From positions 16,470-80,469 of the forward strand of contig URWA01000014.1 of assembly GCA_900551445.1 (NCBI GenBank): a stretch of DNA of 64,000 bases, written 5' to 3'. The stretch is from an uncultured Bacteroides sp. GTDB lineage: Bacteria; Bacteroidota; Bacteroidia; Bacteroidales; Bacteroidaceae. Shown here piece by piece: positions 18,456 through 28,013 of the stretch. Under the pieces are notes generated by a model, which did no database searches, had not been told where the DNA came from, and was given only the letters and a program-made list of their open reading frames with translations. Positions within the stretch are counted from its first letter, which is position 1. Every line of letters begins with the position of its first letter. The translations under genes were made by a program, and so were the position numbers.

Positions 18456-19349
18456 CTATTTTTCTTCAAACGATGTATTCTCTTCCGCACACCGATAATG
18501 CAAAGGAGAAAGTCCGGTCTCTTTCTTGAAGAAAGTCCCGAAAGCGGAAGCATTGGGAAAATGAAACTCATCCGAGATTTCCTGAATCGTTTTATGGGAA
18601 TTTTTCAGCAAGAGCATGCTCCGGCGAATGATGGCCCGAAATACCAGTTCCTGTACCGTATATCCGCACACGGACTTTGACAAGGCTGAAAGATATTTGG
18701 GAGTCAGACAAAGCTTGTCGGCATAAAACGCCACTCCCCTCTCCTCCTTGTAGTATTTCTCCACCAGCCGAATCAGCTGGATAAAGGTGTCAATCTTGTG
18801 TCCGGCAGCCTTGTTCTCTTCCATCAACCTCCGGCTGTAAATGGCACAGAGACGATAGGTCAGGGCCAGCAGCAACAGTTTCCGTTCATGGTTGCCGAAA
18901 GGATTATCCGCGGCATGCCGGTAACGGCTGATCAGTGTGATATAACGGGCAATGTCTTCTTCCTCCCCTGTGGCCCATACATAACAAGGCTCCGGAGTCA
19001 GCGTGGCATACAGATGCATGGCTACTACGGAACTGCCCAACAGTTCCCGGATGGAATCTACCCGGTAAAACAGAATATCCACACGCAAGTCGTCCGTACA
19101 CGTTCCTGCACAGAATTCCGTGGATTCGGACAGGAAAACCGTCTCTCCGGCTTTCGCCGTAAAAGGTTTCCGGTCCAAAGTAAACTGAAAACTCCCCTGC
19201 TCACAGACCACCAGTCCCAGATAATCCATCCGGAAAGTTTTCTGCAATATAGCTGGGAAAGCCTCTACCACGCCCCCCGAGCAACAAATATCCCTTCGTT
19301 CCACCAATGCCTGATTCAAGCGCATCAAGCGTTCTGTTTGTGTAGCCAT
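18456..19349 (-). CDS. AraC-family transcriptional regulator
   Basis: A 297-residue regulator. The N-terminal half looks like a cupin-type sensing domain (FQFTLDRKPFTAKAGETVFLSESTEF). The C-terminal ~100 residues hold the two AraC helix-turn-helices: FYADKLCLTPKYLSALSKSV and IQEISDEFHFPNASAFGTFFKKETGLSPLHYR. The ATG at 19349 (MATQTERL) is preferred over an in-frame codon 14 residues upstream. It lies downstream of the tolC-hlyD-mfs operon on the same strand, separated by a terminator, so it is probably transcribed on its own. By position it is a candidate regulator of that efflux operon. Confidence 0.88.
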   Translation of the reverse strand: MATQTERLMRLNQALVERRDICCSGGVVEAFPAILQKTFRMDYLGLVVCEQGSFQFTLDRKPFTAKAGETVFLSESTEFCAGTCTDDLRVDILFYRVDSIRELLGSSVVAMHLYATLTPEPCYVWATGEEEDIARYITLISRYRHAADNPFGNHERKLLLLALTYRLCAIYSRRLMEENKAAGHKIDTFIQLIRLVEKYYKEERGVAFYADKLCLTPKYLSALSKSVCGYTVQELVFRAIIRRSMLLLKNSHKTIQEISDEFHFPNASAFGTFFKKETGLSPLHYRCAEENTSFEEK

Positions 19350-19391
19350 GATACCGGTCCAATTTATGTTTATACCTGTACGAAGATACAC

Positions 19392-19473
19392 AAAAAAGCG
19401 TCACGGAAGAGGCTTCCACAACTATTCCCCGCCGAAAATATAGATTAAGAAACGAAAGGCCTCTCCGTGACGC
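19392..19473 (-). terminator. Terminator of the efflux operon
   Basis: On the minus strand, 19459-19473 pairs with 19398-19413 (15 bp with one bulged base) around a 45-base loop. It is followed by six T (19392-19397 on the plus strand). It lies between the MFS gene and araC. Confidence 0.7.
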
Positions 19474-19483
19474 ATCACTATCT

Positions 19484-21142
19484 TCAAGAAACAGAAGCAG
19501 GAATCTTGTCCAGTCGCCTTTTCTTCCAAGGAATCAGCAGAAGAAAGACCGCACAGCCCAGACAACCGTAGAAAGTCCAGCCGGACATCTCCTTGACCGC
19601 CGACAAAGTAGCCTGCACCTGCACCGTTCCCTTGGCCGACATAGCCGCCATCTGTTCGGCTTCCTGCCCGCTCTTTCCCTGATACTGCATGCCTTGTACC
19701 GTCTGCGCATAGGAAGCCGACACTTCCGGATTCAGCCGGTCGCGGTCTTGTGCGAAACAGGTGACATAATGTTGCTGACGGTGCTGCATCACGTTCGTGT
19801 AAAGCGCCGTACCGATGCCGGGGCCCAGCACCATCCGCACGGTAAGCATAATGCAAATCCAGGTAGAGAGATACTTATAGGGCATCCGCTGGTTGGCATA
19901 CACTGCCGTCAGCGAATACAGCAGCATCATTCCCGTAGCCCGGATGATGACTGGGTACTTCATCCGCTCATACAAGCCGGCGGTCTGCACCTCAAAGTAC
20001 ATGAACAGGGCCGAAAGTCCAATCAATACGAAACCCAACGAGAACAGGTATTTCAAATGTACTCCCTTACGTCCCAGCATGACGGCAATGACACAGCCGA
20101 TAAAATATCCCGCCATGCTCCAGTTGTTCAGGGCCGCATTCTGCCAGTTATCTATTTTCATCCCCACCCCGGTAAACACGTTCACGAACAAGGCACTGGA
20201 ATTGAAAACCATCAACAACAAGAAGAGCAGAATTCCTATCCGGATGGAACGCAGCTGAAAGATGTCCATCAAGAAATACGGGGAATATTGTTTCTTTTCC
20301 ATATACACAAAGAGAGCCGTAAAGCACACGGCACTCACCGTAGCCCAGCAGATAGAGGGGTCATCGTACCAGTCGAGTACCTTGCCATACACCAGCACGT
20401 AAATCACCGAAGCACACATCAGACAGAAAATCACCACACTCCCGAATTTCCGGAAAGTGATGGGAAAACGGCGCGACACGTAGGTATGGTAGGGCATGGT
20501 GACAAACACCACCAGTATGGAAAGCAGCAACGCCCCCATCATGAAATAATAGACGTACTGCCATTCATATTCGTATGCCAGCCAAGCGGTCAGCGAAGTG
20601 CCCAGCTGTCCGAGAATCATAAAAAACAGGTAAATAGTCGGCATGCTGACGCTTTTCTCGCCATCCAGCCTGTCCCACCCATCTGCATCCACAGGGTCAT
20701 TTCCCGGCGTAATGTTGCGGGTGGCTTCCATCCCGAACGCATACTTAATCAGCGTAAACAGATTGACCATCATCAGCACCATCCGCAGAAATCCCATTAC
20801 CACACTACAGACAGCCAGCACATAAATGCTATCGGTCTTGGCGCAGACATAGCTCAGCAGGTAAAGCAAAGAAAAACCTACGATGCACATCATCTTTTCC
20901 CGACGGAGGCACACCAGCTCGTAGAAGAAGGGCGAAAAAGCAGCCATTCCCACAGAGGTGAGAAAACCGACAAACTGAATATGTTCCGACTGGATGCCCA
21001 GCCCGCTGAGCATTTCCCCACTGTTGGCGGTATAAACCCCGCCGACCGTCAGAATCGGCACAAAAAGCAGGACCAGAATCAGGATGCCCAGCGGTTTGGG
21101 CACCCAGTTATAAAACGGATAATTTTTAGGACAGGAAGGCAT
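19484..21142 (-). CDS. MFS drug-efflux transporter, DHA2/EmrB-like
   Basis: A 552-residue membrane protein with about 14 predicted transmembrane helices and a long soluble loop before the last one (residues ~470-525, rich in Gln, Ala and Met). Its place after a TolC-type and an HlyD/EmrA-type gene marks it as the inner-membrane pump of a tripartite EmrAB-TolC-like system. Substrates cannot be predicted; in the family they are hydrophobic drugs, uncouplers or bile-like compounds. The gap to hlyD is 37 bases. Confidence 0.88.
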   Translation of the reverse strand: MPSCPKNYPFYNWVPKPLGILILVLLFVPILTVGGVYTANSGEMLSGLGIQSEHIQFVGFLTSVGMAAFSPFFYELVCLRREKMMCIVGFSLLYLLSYVCAKTDSIYVLAVCSVVMGFLRMVLMMVNLFTLIKYAFGMEATRNITPGNDPVDADGWDRLDGEKSVSMPTIYLFFMILGQLGTSLTAWLAYEYEWQYVYYFMMGALLLSILVVFVTMPYHTYVSRRFPITFRKFGSVVIFCLMCASVIYVLVYGKVLDWYDDPSICWATVSAVCFTALFVYMEKKQYSPYFLMDIFQLRSIRIGILLFLLLMVFNSSALFVNVFTGVGMKIDNWQNAALNNWSMAGYFIGCVIAVMLGRKGVHLKYLFSLGFVLIGLSALFMYFEVQTAGLYERMKYPVIIRATGMMLLYSLTAVYANQRMPYKYLSTWICIMLTVRMVLGPGIGTALYTNVMQHRQQHYVTCFAQDRDRLNPEVSASYAQTVQGMQYQGKSGQEAEQMAAMSAKGTVQVQATLSAVKEMSGWTFYGCLGCAVFLLLIPWKKRRLDKIPASVS

Positions 21143-21179
21143 AATTCTACTTTTAAAGGAATCCTTGAAAACGTGACAC

Positions 21180-22256
21180 TCACAATTTGGCCTTGACGAC
21201 CACCATCATACCGGCAGCCAGACGGGCATTGTCTTCCTCGGACAAATCCGTGAAATCAATGCGCACCGGAATACGCTGCTGAATCTTGACAAAGTTGCCG
21301 GCAGAATTGTCGGTAGGTACCAGCGAATACTTGGCACCAGTGGCTCCGGAGATAGCCGTAATCTTTCCGGTAAACTCCCGGCCACTGAGGGCATCGACGG
21401 CAATCCGTACTTCCTGCCCCAGCTTCAGGTTTTCCACCTGCGTTTCCTTGTAATTGGCCACTATCCACTTCTGACTGTCCGGAAGAATGTACGTCACACT
21501 TTGTCCGGCAGTGATGTACTGTCCTTCTTCCAAGGCCCGTCGCCCCAATTTCCCGTCACAAGGAGCCAGCACCACGGTATAGGAGAGATTCAGGCGGGCC
21601 ATCTCCAAAGCCGCCTTCGCCCGCTGTATGGCAGCCTCTGTACTCTCCTTTCGGTTAGATACCTCCTTGATACCCGACATAGCCGCCCGCTGCTGACGCC
21701 GGGTCGCTTCCAGCTTCTTGCGGGTAGCCTCGTATTCCGTTTCAATCTGTTCCAGCTGAATCGGAGTCGCCGCATTGCGCTTTAGCAGATTCTCGTACCG
21801 CTGGCGGTCTTTCTCCAGCTTGGCCAGACGGATTTCAATTTCGGCAATCGAAGCCTCATAGACCGAAGCCGTGGTCTGCGTGGTCTGCAAGGTGGCATCC
21901 ATCACGGTAGCTCCTGCCATCGCATCTTTCAGCGCGGCTTCTGCCTCCATCAGCCGAATCCGGTATTCCCGGTCGTCCAACACCAGGAGCGTATCTCCTT
22001 TATGCACCTGCTGATGCTCGGTAAAATAAATTTTCTTGATGTATCCCGATGCTCTCAGGTTTACCGGAGAGATATATTGTTCCACCTGTGCGTCGTTGCT
22101 CGTTTCCGTATGCTTGTAGTCCAGAAACATGCAGACCACTTCGACCACTCCCCACAAAAGGAGAACGATTCCCAAAAGACTGGCCAGCAGCTGGCGACGA
22201 CGTTGTTTTTTCAATTTCAAGGCTTTTTCCTGAAGCGTATGATTTGTAGTTTTCAT
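21180..22256 (-). CDS. HlyD/EmrA-family membrane fusion protein
   Basis: A 358-residue periplasmic adaptor. An N-terminal cytoplasmic stretch is followed by one transmembrane helix (~residues 23-43: LLASLLGIVLLLWGVVEVVCM). A biotinyl-lipoyl-like segment comes next (VNLRASGYIKKIYFTEHQQVHKGDTLLVLDD), then a coiled-coil hairpin (~residues 95-205) and a beta-barrel (YTVVLAPCDGKLGRRALEEGQYITAGQSV). It links the MFS pump to the TolC-like channel. ATG 22256 (MKTTNHTL) is chosen over a start nine codons upstream that would overlap the tolC stop. Confidence 0.92.
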   Translation of the reverse strand: MKTTNHTLQEKALKLKKQRRRQLLASLLGIVLLLWGVVEVVCMFLDYKHTETSNDAQVEQYISPVNLRASGYIKKIYFTEHQQVHKGDTLLVLDDREYRIRLMEAEAALKDAMAGATVMDATLQTTQTTASVYEASIAEIEIRLAKLEKDRQRYENLLKRNAATPIQLEQIETEYEATRKKLEATRRQQRAAMSGIKEVSNRKESTEAAIQRAKAALEMARLNLSYTVVLAPCDGKLGRRALEEGQYITAGQSVTYILPDSQKWIVANYKETQVENLKLGQEVRIAVDALSGREFTGKITAISGATGAKYSLVPTDNSAGNFVKIQQRIPVRIDFTDLSEEDNARLAAGMMVVVKAKL

Positions 22257-22279
22257 ATACGATGCATATTTAAAGTGAA

Positions 22280-23617
22280 TCAATGAGTGGTATTTGTCTG
22301 AAACAGGCGGTCCAATTGTCCGGTCAGTTTCAGCAAGGTCAGGTTGGCCACCTGATAATTGTAGTGTGCACTGAGGTAATTGTTCTGTGCCTCGCTCATG
22401 CGCATTTCGTCCTGAAGGACTTCCGTCATGGAAGCGATGCCCTCCCGGTAACGGTCGGTCGTCACCTGATAGACCTCTTCGGCCAGCAGGTAATTGTCTT
22501 TCTGCTTCCGGAAATTACGCTGGTTGTTCATCAGGTCGTTCGTGGCATTCAGATACTGCGTCTCCATGTTCTTCCGCATATTCTCGTAGTTCAGCCGGGC
22601 GTTTTCCTCATCAATCCGGGCCTTCCGGATGCGCGCTCGCTTATCCAACCCGTCGAAAATCGGCACACGGAGAGTCAGCCCCAACCCGCTGGACGAATAC
22701 CAGTGGTTGGAAGGACCGGAATGAAACCAGTGACGGGCTTTGTCGGTGTAGGCCGAATACATCCAGCTTCCGGTCAGACTCAGCGAAGGAAGATAGCCTT
22801 GGCGAATCAAATCTTTCTGCTGTCCGGCCAGTTTCTCCTGCGACTCCAGCAACTGCAATTCATACAAGTCGCTGCGAAGTCCGGTCAAGGAGACCGATTC
22901 CACCTGTTCCGGATTCACCGGCGTCAAGGTAATCTCCTCTTCCGCCGGATAGTCCATCACGTATTTCAACAGGTTCAATTGCTGCACCAGCATCGACTTC
23001 GCATTGTCATACTGCACCTGGAGGTTTTCCAGGTTGATATTGACACGCTTCACGTCCACCTCCATGGCCATGCCGTTGTCGAAAAAAGCCTGGGTAATGT
23101 CGCGCAACTCCTGCAACCGCACCCGGTTTTCCTGAATCAGGGCCAGCTGTTCTACCGTGTTCTGCCCCAGGTAATACATCTTGCTGATTTGCAGCATCAA
23201 GTCCTCCCGCGCCTTTTCGTACGACAAGCGGTTCAGCTCGTTCATCGTGCGGGCAATGTCAATGGCGGTGTACACTGTCTGGTTGTAAAGCGGCATCTGC
23301 AACTGCAAACCTGCCGACGCATTGTATTGCAGCGTCTTGGTCACGTTGTAGGGATTGCCGTACGCCGAACCGTCGGTGACTGATACGGGAGGATTAAAGT
23401 TATCGTTAAACCCGGCTACCGCATTGATTTGCGGCAACAACTTCGCCCGGTTCTCACTGAGCAGATGCTTAGCTTTCCGCAGTTCGTTGCGACTGCCAGC
23501 CAGCGAGAGATTGTTCTCGATGCCTATCCGCAGGCATTCTTCCAACGTGAGTGTTCGCTGTGCCAAAGCAGGAACCCACGTGAACAAGGAAGTTAAAATG
23601 ACTACTAATTGCTTCAT
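22280..23617 (-). CDS. TolC-family outer membrane efflux protein
   Basis: A 445-residue outer-membrane channel with a cleavable signal peptide (MKQLVVILTSLFTWVPALAQ). The two TolC repeats are recognisable by LTLEECLRIGIENNLSLAGSRNELRKAK at the mature N terminus and a second helix-rich half (~residues 230-430). First gene of the tolC-hlyD-mfs operon. ATG 23617 is preferred because the upstream in-frame extension has no signal peptide and would overlap the promoter at 23642. Confidence 0.92.
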   Translation of the reverse strand: MKQLVVILTSLFTWVPALAQRTLTLEECLRIGIENNLSLAGSRNELRKAKHLLSENRAKLLPQINAVAGFNDNFNPPVSVTDGSAYGNPYNVTKTLQYNASAGLQLQMPLYNQTVYTAIDIARTMNELNRLSYEKAREDLMLQISKMYYLGQNTVEQLALIQENRVRLQELRDITQAFFDNGMAMEVDVKRVNINLENLQVQYDNAKSMLVQQLNLLKYVMDYPAEEEITLTPVNPEQVESVSLTGLRSDLYELQLLESQEKLAGQQKDLIRQGYLPSLSLTGSWMYSAYTDKARHWFHSGPSNHWYSSSGLGLTLRVPIFDGLDKRARIRKARIDEENARLNYENMRKNMETQYLNATNDLMNNQRNFRKQKDNYLLAEEVYQVTTDRYREGIASMTEVLQDEMRMSEAQNNYLSAHYNYQVANLTLLKLTGQLDRLFQTNTTH

Positions 23618-23641
23618 GTTTTTTCGTTTCTTAATCTGAAG

Positions 23642-23649
23642 CAAAGATA
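23642..23649 (-). promoter_or_regulatory. Promoter of the tolC-hlyD-mfs operon
   Basis: TATCTTTG on the minus strand fits TAnnTTTG, 25 bases before the tolC ATG. No clear -33 element is visible. Confidence 0.6.
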
Positions 23650-23759
23650 GCCTGTCAGGCACTTACGCGATTATTCAGAAAAGAGGAGGGGCTGTTCAGA
23701 TTTTCCTTTTTCGTTTCATTTCTTCCTCAAACATCTCCCTCGCCCCTTCACACAAACAA

Positions 23760-23817
23760 AGAAATCCCTCTATTTTCCACCTTGCCTCTGCAGCAAAGTA
23801 AAAATAGAGGGATTTCT
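23760..23817. repeat. Perfect 17-bp inverted repeat after mutL
   Basis: AGAAATCCCTCTATTTT (23760-23776) is perfectly complementary to 23801-23817, with a 24-base loop. It lies 85 bases beyond the mutL stop and about 110 bases upstream of the tolC promoter. T-runs on both sides are weak, so it may be a poor terminator, a stabilising 3' hairpin or a protein-binding dyad. The rest of 23650-23901 shows nothing else. Confidence 0.75.
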
Positions 23818-23901
23818 CTTTAGGAGACTGCAACCTGTTCGCAATGCAGCCTGTATGTCTATTTATAACGGTTCTCTTTCACTTTCCTGACCGTACGCGT
23901 C

Positions 23902-25968
23902 TCACTTGAACATCTTTTCCAGGTCTTCTTCCTTCAAGACTGCCAGTACGGTCTTTCCATCGGGAGTATAATTGGGAGTAGACACGGCAAACAAATCATC
24001 TACCAACCGGTTCATTTCTTCGTCGGTCAGAATCTGTCCCGGTACGATAGCAGCGGCTTTTGCCAAAGAAAGCGCCAACATGCTCTGCACTTCCTCCTTC
24101 ACCTTACAGCCTTTCTCGATGGCTGTGTGCACCATATCCGTCACCAGTTTCTCGGGATTCAGTCCTTCAATCCCTGCTGGAATCCCATTGATGGCGTAAG
24201 TGCCTCCTCCCAGACTGCTGAGTTCAAAACCCAGCGCATTCAGGTCGTCCATAAACTCCTCAAGCACCGGAACTTCAGACGGCGAAAAATGCACCATATC
24301 CGGGAAAAGCATCCGCTGGGACGCATTCTTCCGGTTTTCTATCTGCGCCATATAGCGGTCGAAAAGAATCCGGACATGGGCCCGTTGCTGGTTGATAATC
24401 ATCAACCCAGACTTGACAGAGGTCAGTATGAAACTGGCTTTATATTGATAATGGCGCATGGAGTTTTCCAGCGGAAGCCGGTCTTTTTCTTCCTCTGCCA
24501 CCATCGGCGAAACATTTTCCACCTGAGGAGCTTCTTCCCATCCGGCGGGTTCCGCATACGACGGTCCGGACTCTTCTTCCGGCTGGATGTCCGACTGCCC
24601 CGAGGAATTGTGCTCCAGTCCTTCAAAAAGAGGTTCCCATTCCACCCGGTTCTTATGGGCACCGAAAGAAGGCGTATAATTTCCGCTCCGTCCAAAATCC
24701 GGCATCGCATCCTTACGGTTCATGGAAGAACGCACAGGAGTTTCTCTTTCACCGGAGGAAGGTCTCCATTCCGGTTCTTGCCCGAGGTCAGAAGAAGTGC
24801 CTGTACCTCTTCCCGAAGCCGATGAATAGGCAGAAGGAGGTACAGCCGAGGTATTGAACGGATTGTAAGAAGGGTCGAAACTGGTAGGTGGAGGTGCCAC
24901 ACTATAAGGCGAATTTTCAAAGGCCGGGATATCCGGCATCCCTTCCGTATCGAAGTCGATGGAAGGTACGGCATTGAAACGGCCCAAGGTTTCCTTCACG
25001 GCTGCAGAAAGTATCTGCCATACGGCCTGCTCATTTTCAAACTTGATTTCCGTCTTGGTTGGATGAATATTCACATCGATATCCGAGGGAGCAACCTCAA
25101 AATAAATGAAATAAGAAACCTGCTCTCCCACAGGTATCAGGTTGTCGTACGCACTGGCTACAGCCTTATGGAAATAAGGATGACGCATATAACGTCCGTT
25201 CACGAAAAAGAACTGACGGGCTCCTTTCTTACGGGCAGATTCCGGACGACCAATATATCCATGGATTTTCACCATCGTAGTATTGATGTCCAAAGAGAGA
25301 AGGTCCTGATTCAGTTTCTTTCCAAACACCCCCATGATACGTTGGCGCAAAGGAATGGCCGGCAAATTCAACATTTCCGTACCGTTATGACTCAAGACGA
25401 ACGAGACGTCCGGATTCACCAAGGCAATCCGTTCGAATTCGGTCACAATATTACTCAGCTCCGTCTGGTTTGATTTCAGGAATTTCCGACGAGCCGGTAC
25501 ATTGAAAAACAAATTCTTGACAGAAAAATCACTTCCTTGCTGGCAAGCTACCGCTTCCTGTTTTTCCACCTGAGAACCGGAAATCTGAATATAGGTCCCC
25601 AGTCCGTCTCCGTTACAGCAGGTTTTCAGTTCCACCTGTGCCACGGCCGCAATAGAAGCCAAGGCCTCACCACGGAAACCCATGGTATGAAGGGCAAACA
25701 AATCGGCGGCCTCACGAATTTTAGAAGTGGCATGACGCTCAAAAGCCATTCGGGCATCCGTTTCCGACATGCCTTTTCCATCGTCAATCACCCGAATACA
25801 AGTTTTGCCGGCGTCGGTCACCAGCACTTCAATATTCTTGGCACCGGCATCTACGGCGTTTTCCACCAGCTCCTTTATGACAGACGCAGGACGTTGTATC
25901 ACCTCGCCGGCCGCAATTTGGTTAGCTACCGAATCCGGCAACAAACGAATTACATCTCCCGAGGTCAT
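23902..25968 (-). CDS. mutL: DNA mismatch repair protein MutL
   Basis: A 688-residue MutL. The N-terminal GHKL ATPase is complete: LPDSVANQIAAGEVIQRPASVIKELVENAVDAGA, the ATP-lid motif DDGKGM and TMGFRGEALASIAAVAQVEL. A long Pro/Ser-rich linker (~residues 345-500) joins it to the C-terminal dimerisation domain. There, the endonuclease motif DQHAxxER is replaced by NQQRAHVR, and the distal CPHGRP-type zinc-site motif by TPDGKTV, so nicking activity is doubtful. It couples mismatch recognition by MutS to downstream repair. The start overlaps the stop of the preceding small gene (ATGA). Confidence 0.95.
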   Translation of the reverse strand: MTSGDVIRLLPDSVANQIAAGEVIQRPASVIKELVENAVDAGAKNIEVLVTDAGKTCIRVIDDGKGMSETDARMAFERHATSKIREAADLFALHTMGFRGEALASIAAVAQVELKTCCNGDGLGTYIQISGSQVEKQEAVACQQGSDFSVKNLFFNVPARRKFLKSNQTELSNIVTEFERIALVNPDVSFVLSHNGTEMLNLPAIPLRQRIMGVFGKKLNQDLLSLDINTTMVKIHGYIGRPESARKKGARQFFFVNGRYMRHPYFHKAVASAYDNLIPVGEQVSYFIYFEVAPSDIDVNIHPTKTEIKFENEQAVWQILSAAVKETLGRFNAVPSIDFDTEGMPDIPAFENSPYSVAPPPTSFDPSYNPFNTSAVPPSAYSSASGRGTGTSSDLGQEPEWRPSSGERETPVRSSMNRKDAMPDFGRSGNYTPSFGAHKNRVEWEPLFEGLEHNSSGQSDIQPEEESGPSYAEPAGWEEAPQVENVSPMVAEEEKDRLPLENSMRHYQYKASFILTSVKSGLMIINQQRAHVRILFDRYMAQIENRKNASQRMLFPDMVHFSPSEVPVLEEFMDDLNALGFELSSLGGGTYAINGIPAGIEGLNPEKLVTDMVHTAIEKGCKVKEEVQSMLALSLAKAAAIVPGQILTDEEMNRLVDDLFAVSTPNYTPDGKTVLAVLKEEDLEKMFK

Positions 25969-26261
25969 AATGTAAATTCTCCTGTAATCAGATAATGTAA
26001 AATATAAAGCAAGACAACAATGGCCACAAACATGACCCCATAACTCAGAGGTTTACGCCCGCTTTCCTTGCGGCGTTTCAGGTAAGTCGTTCCCTCCACG
26101 AACTTTCCGCGAATATCTTCCGGCTTAAATTCTTTGGGAGGAAGCATTCCTAGTTCGCGCTTCGCAGTTTCTTCTATTTTCTGCAGCTTCTCCTTGCGTT
26201 CATCCACGTAAATGTATTCGTGGTGATAGCCGCGAGGCTTTCTCATTGTAAACATTCCCAT
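25965..26261 (-). CDS. Small conserved protein with a C-terminal membrane segment
   Basis: A 98-residue protein of unknown function. A charged N-terminal part (residues 1-70, many Lys, Glu and Arg; YHHEYIYVDERKEKLQKIEETAKRELG) is followed by one transmembrane helix (LSYGVMFVAIVVLLYILHYLI, ~72-92). It is probably a tail-anchored membrane protein. It overlaps mutL by four bases and follows the OstA-like gene by three bases, so it is translated within that operon. An alternative start lies at 26255. Confidence 0.75.
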   Translation of the reverse strand: MGMFTMRKPRGYHHEYIYVDERKEKLQKIEETAKRELGMLPPKEFKPEDIRGKFVEGTTYLKRRKESGRKPLSYGVMFVAIVVLLYILHYLITGEFTL

Positions 26262-26264
26262 ATT

Positions 26265-27998
26265 TTATTCCTCCTTCTTATTCTCAAACAAACGGGCATT
26301 CGGCAAGACTACCGGACCACGCACACTCTTCTTCAACTGGTCTTCCACCCGTTTCCCTCGCCAATTGAAAATATCGGCTTTATTCAGGGGACGGATATAA
26401 TCAAACCAGACGAAATTCTCCAGTCGGTCTTTCCCGGCCGGAATCTGTGACATCGGATACAGCACGCCATTCGATTTCGGACTCATCACCATCCGCTCAA
26501 TCTTCCGGTCTTGCAGATAAATTTCCAACTTACTGGTTTCCGACACATTCATTCCAATCAATGTACTGTCGGAATCCATCGGATAATATACCACGCGTAC
26601 AGAACCTATCACTTCTGTCTTGCGCATGTCTCCACCCTCGAAATAGGATTTCATCTCCTTTCCTGTCACCTGATTGTAAAGCACAGAATCGATTTGCTCG
26701 ACCGAAAGTGCCTGCCCGATGATGTGCGACCAGTCGATGGTACTGTCATTCATATAAACTTTAATCACCTCACCCAAAAGCTGCTGGTTCTTATTCCAGA
26801 TAATGGGATCGCGATACATGGTCAGACAGCTGTCTACCGTAGAAAACACCAATGAATCGGCCGTACCCTGCACATCCGTACGATAAAAACGGACCTTATG
26901 AAATGCACGCATTTCGCGGAACATGGAATCCGTATTGATATGGAAAGTTTCCATCAAAAGCGTATCGGCATGCAAAAACAGACTGTCTCCCTGTGAATAG
27001 TCAATGGCCACAGCACTGTCGGTAGCAAACGCATATCCCGTTTTCTCATTGTAGAAACCATACTCGCCCGTCATCATATTCCGGTTGATGGTATCCGTCA
27101 TCACCATTCGGCTGAACGCTTCTCCTATACCTGTATTACGGTCATAAAAAAGTGTATCTCCAGTCAGTTGCTTGCCTTGATTGGTCAGTACGGAACGATC
27201 GTACAAATCAGCCTTCCCGGTTACCGTATTGTAAGTTCCTTTTTCAGAATAAATATGATTGGCATCGCTCCAGATATCTGAAGGTCCCACAATATCGGCT
27301 ATCTTCGAAGCTGTGTTATAGCGCAAGGTATCCGAAGTCAGTGTAAATTGCGGATTGACCAGTTTCACATTGTAATTGAACACGGATTGCTTGGTCTGCG
27401 GACTGTATTCTCCCCATTCTGAAGTCAATACATTCTGTTCATCCATCAACGTACCCCCGTCAAAGAAATAACCCAGGTTGTACACCCGGTCATAGTTCAG
27501 ACTATCCGTCAGCAAGGTAGTCGTACGGTTCTCCATACGTACATTGCAGCGCATCTCCGCAATCTGAGTCAGTCCGTCATAGTACAAACGGTCACCATAG
27601 AGAAACAAGGTATCCCCCTGTACCATCTTCACATTGCCAAAAGCCTCAAAGCTGCTGATTTTATCATAATAGCATGCACTGTCGCAATACATGTACACAC
27701 TGTCATGACGAAACTCCACATTGCCGGTCACAATCTGGGCATCCGGATGCTGGGCATCCTTCCGCAACAAATCGGAATGCAACAAATAGACCTTGCTTTT
27801 GGCCACCGGACGTTTAGAATCTTCCTTCTTCTGTGAGGGTTTCGCCGAAGCCTGCGTTTTTTCCTGCTTTACCGGATGCTGAGGAACAGAAAGTCCCCCC
27901 TGAGCGGAAAGGCTCAGTATGGTCAAACAAAATGCCACGACCGGAAGAAGACGATGCATCCTTACGCGGCCTGATTTTTTATCTGTTTCCTGTTTCAT
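26265..27998 (-). CDS. OstA-like (LptA/LptD N-terminal domain) protein
   Basis: A 577-residue secreted protein with a signal peptide after a short basic N terminus (MHRLLPVVAFCLTILSLSAQ). Repeated OstA beta-jellyroll units are seen, such as VTGNVEFRHDSVYMYCDSACYYDKISSFEAFGNVKMVQGDTLFLYGDRLYYD and further copies to ~residue 330. The family handles lipopolysaccharide transit to the outer membrane, so this is a candidate periplasmic LPS-transport protein of the LptA type. A start at Met14 is possible. It lies between the surA-like gene and mutL, with gaps under 20 bases. Confidence 0.82.
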   Translation of the reverse strand: MKQETDKKSGRVRMHRLLPVVAFCLTILSLSAQGGLSVPQHPVKQEKTQASAKPSQKKEDSKRPVAKSKVYLLHSDLLRKDAQHPDAQIVTGNVEFRHDSVYMYCDSACYYDKISSFEAFGNVKMVQGDTLFLYGDRLYYDGLTQIAEMRCNVRMENRTTTLLTDSLNYDRVYNLGYFFDGGTLMDEQNVLTSEWGEYSPQTKQSVFNYNVKLVNPQFTLTSDTLRYNTASKIADIVGPSDIWSDANHIYSEKGTYNTVTGKADLYDRSVLTNQGKQLTGDTLFYDRNTGIGEAFSRMVMTDTINRNMMTGEYGFYNEKTGYAFATDSAVAIDYSQGDSLFLHADTLLMETFHINTDSMFREMRAFHKVRFYRTDVQGTADSLVFSTVDSCLTMYRDPIIWNKNQQLLGEVIKVYMNDSTIDWSHIIGQALSVEQIDSVLYNQVTGKEMKSYFEGGDMRKTEVIGSVRVVYYPMDSDSTLIGMNVSETSKLEIYLQDRKIERMVMSPKSNGVLYPMSQIPAGKDRLENFVWFDYIRPLNKADIFNWRGKRVEDQLKKSVRGPVVLPNARLFENKKEE

Positions 27999-28013
27999 GT
28001 GCAGGTAGTCTCA

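Noticed and set aside
19694..21196. 500-codon open frame antisense to the MFS gene
   Set aside because: His- and Gln-rich translation without domains; it mirrors the codon pattern of the real transporter gene on the other strand.
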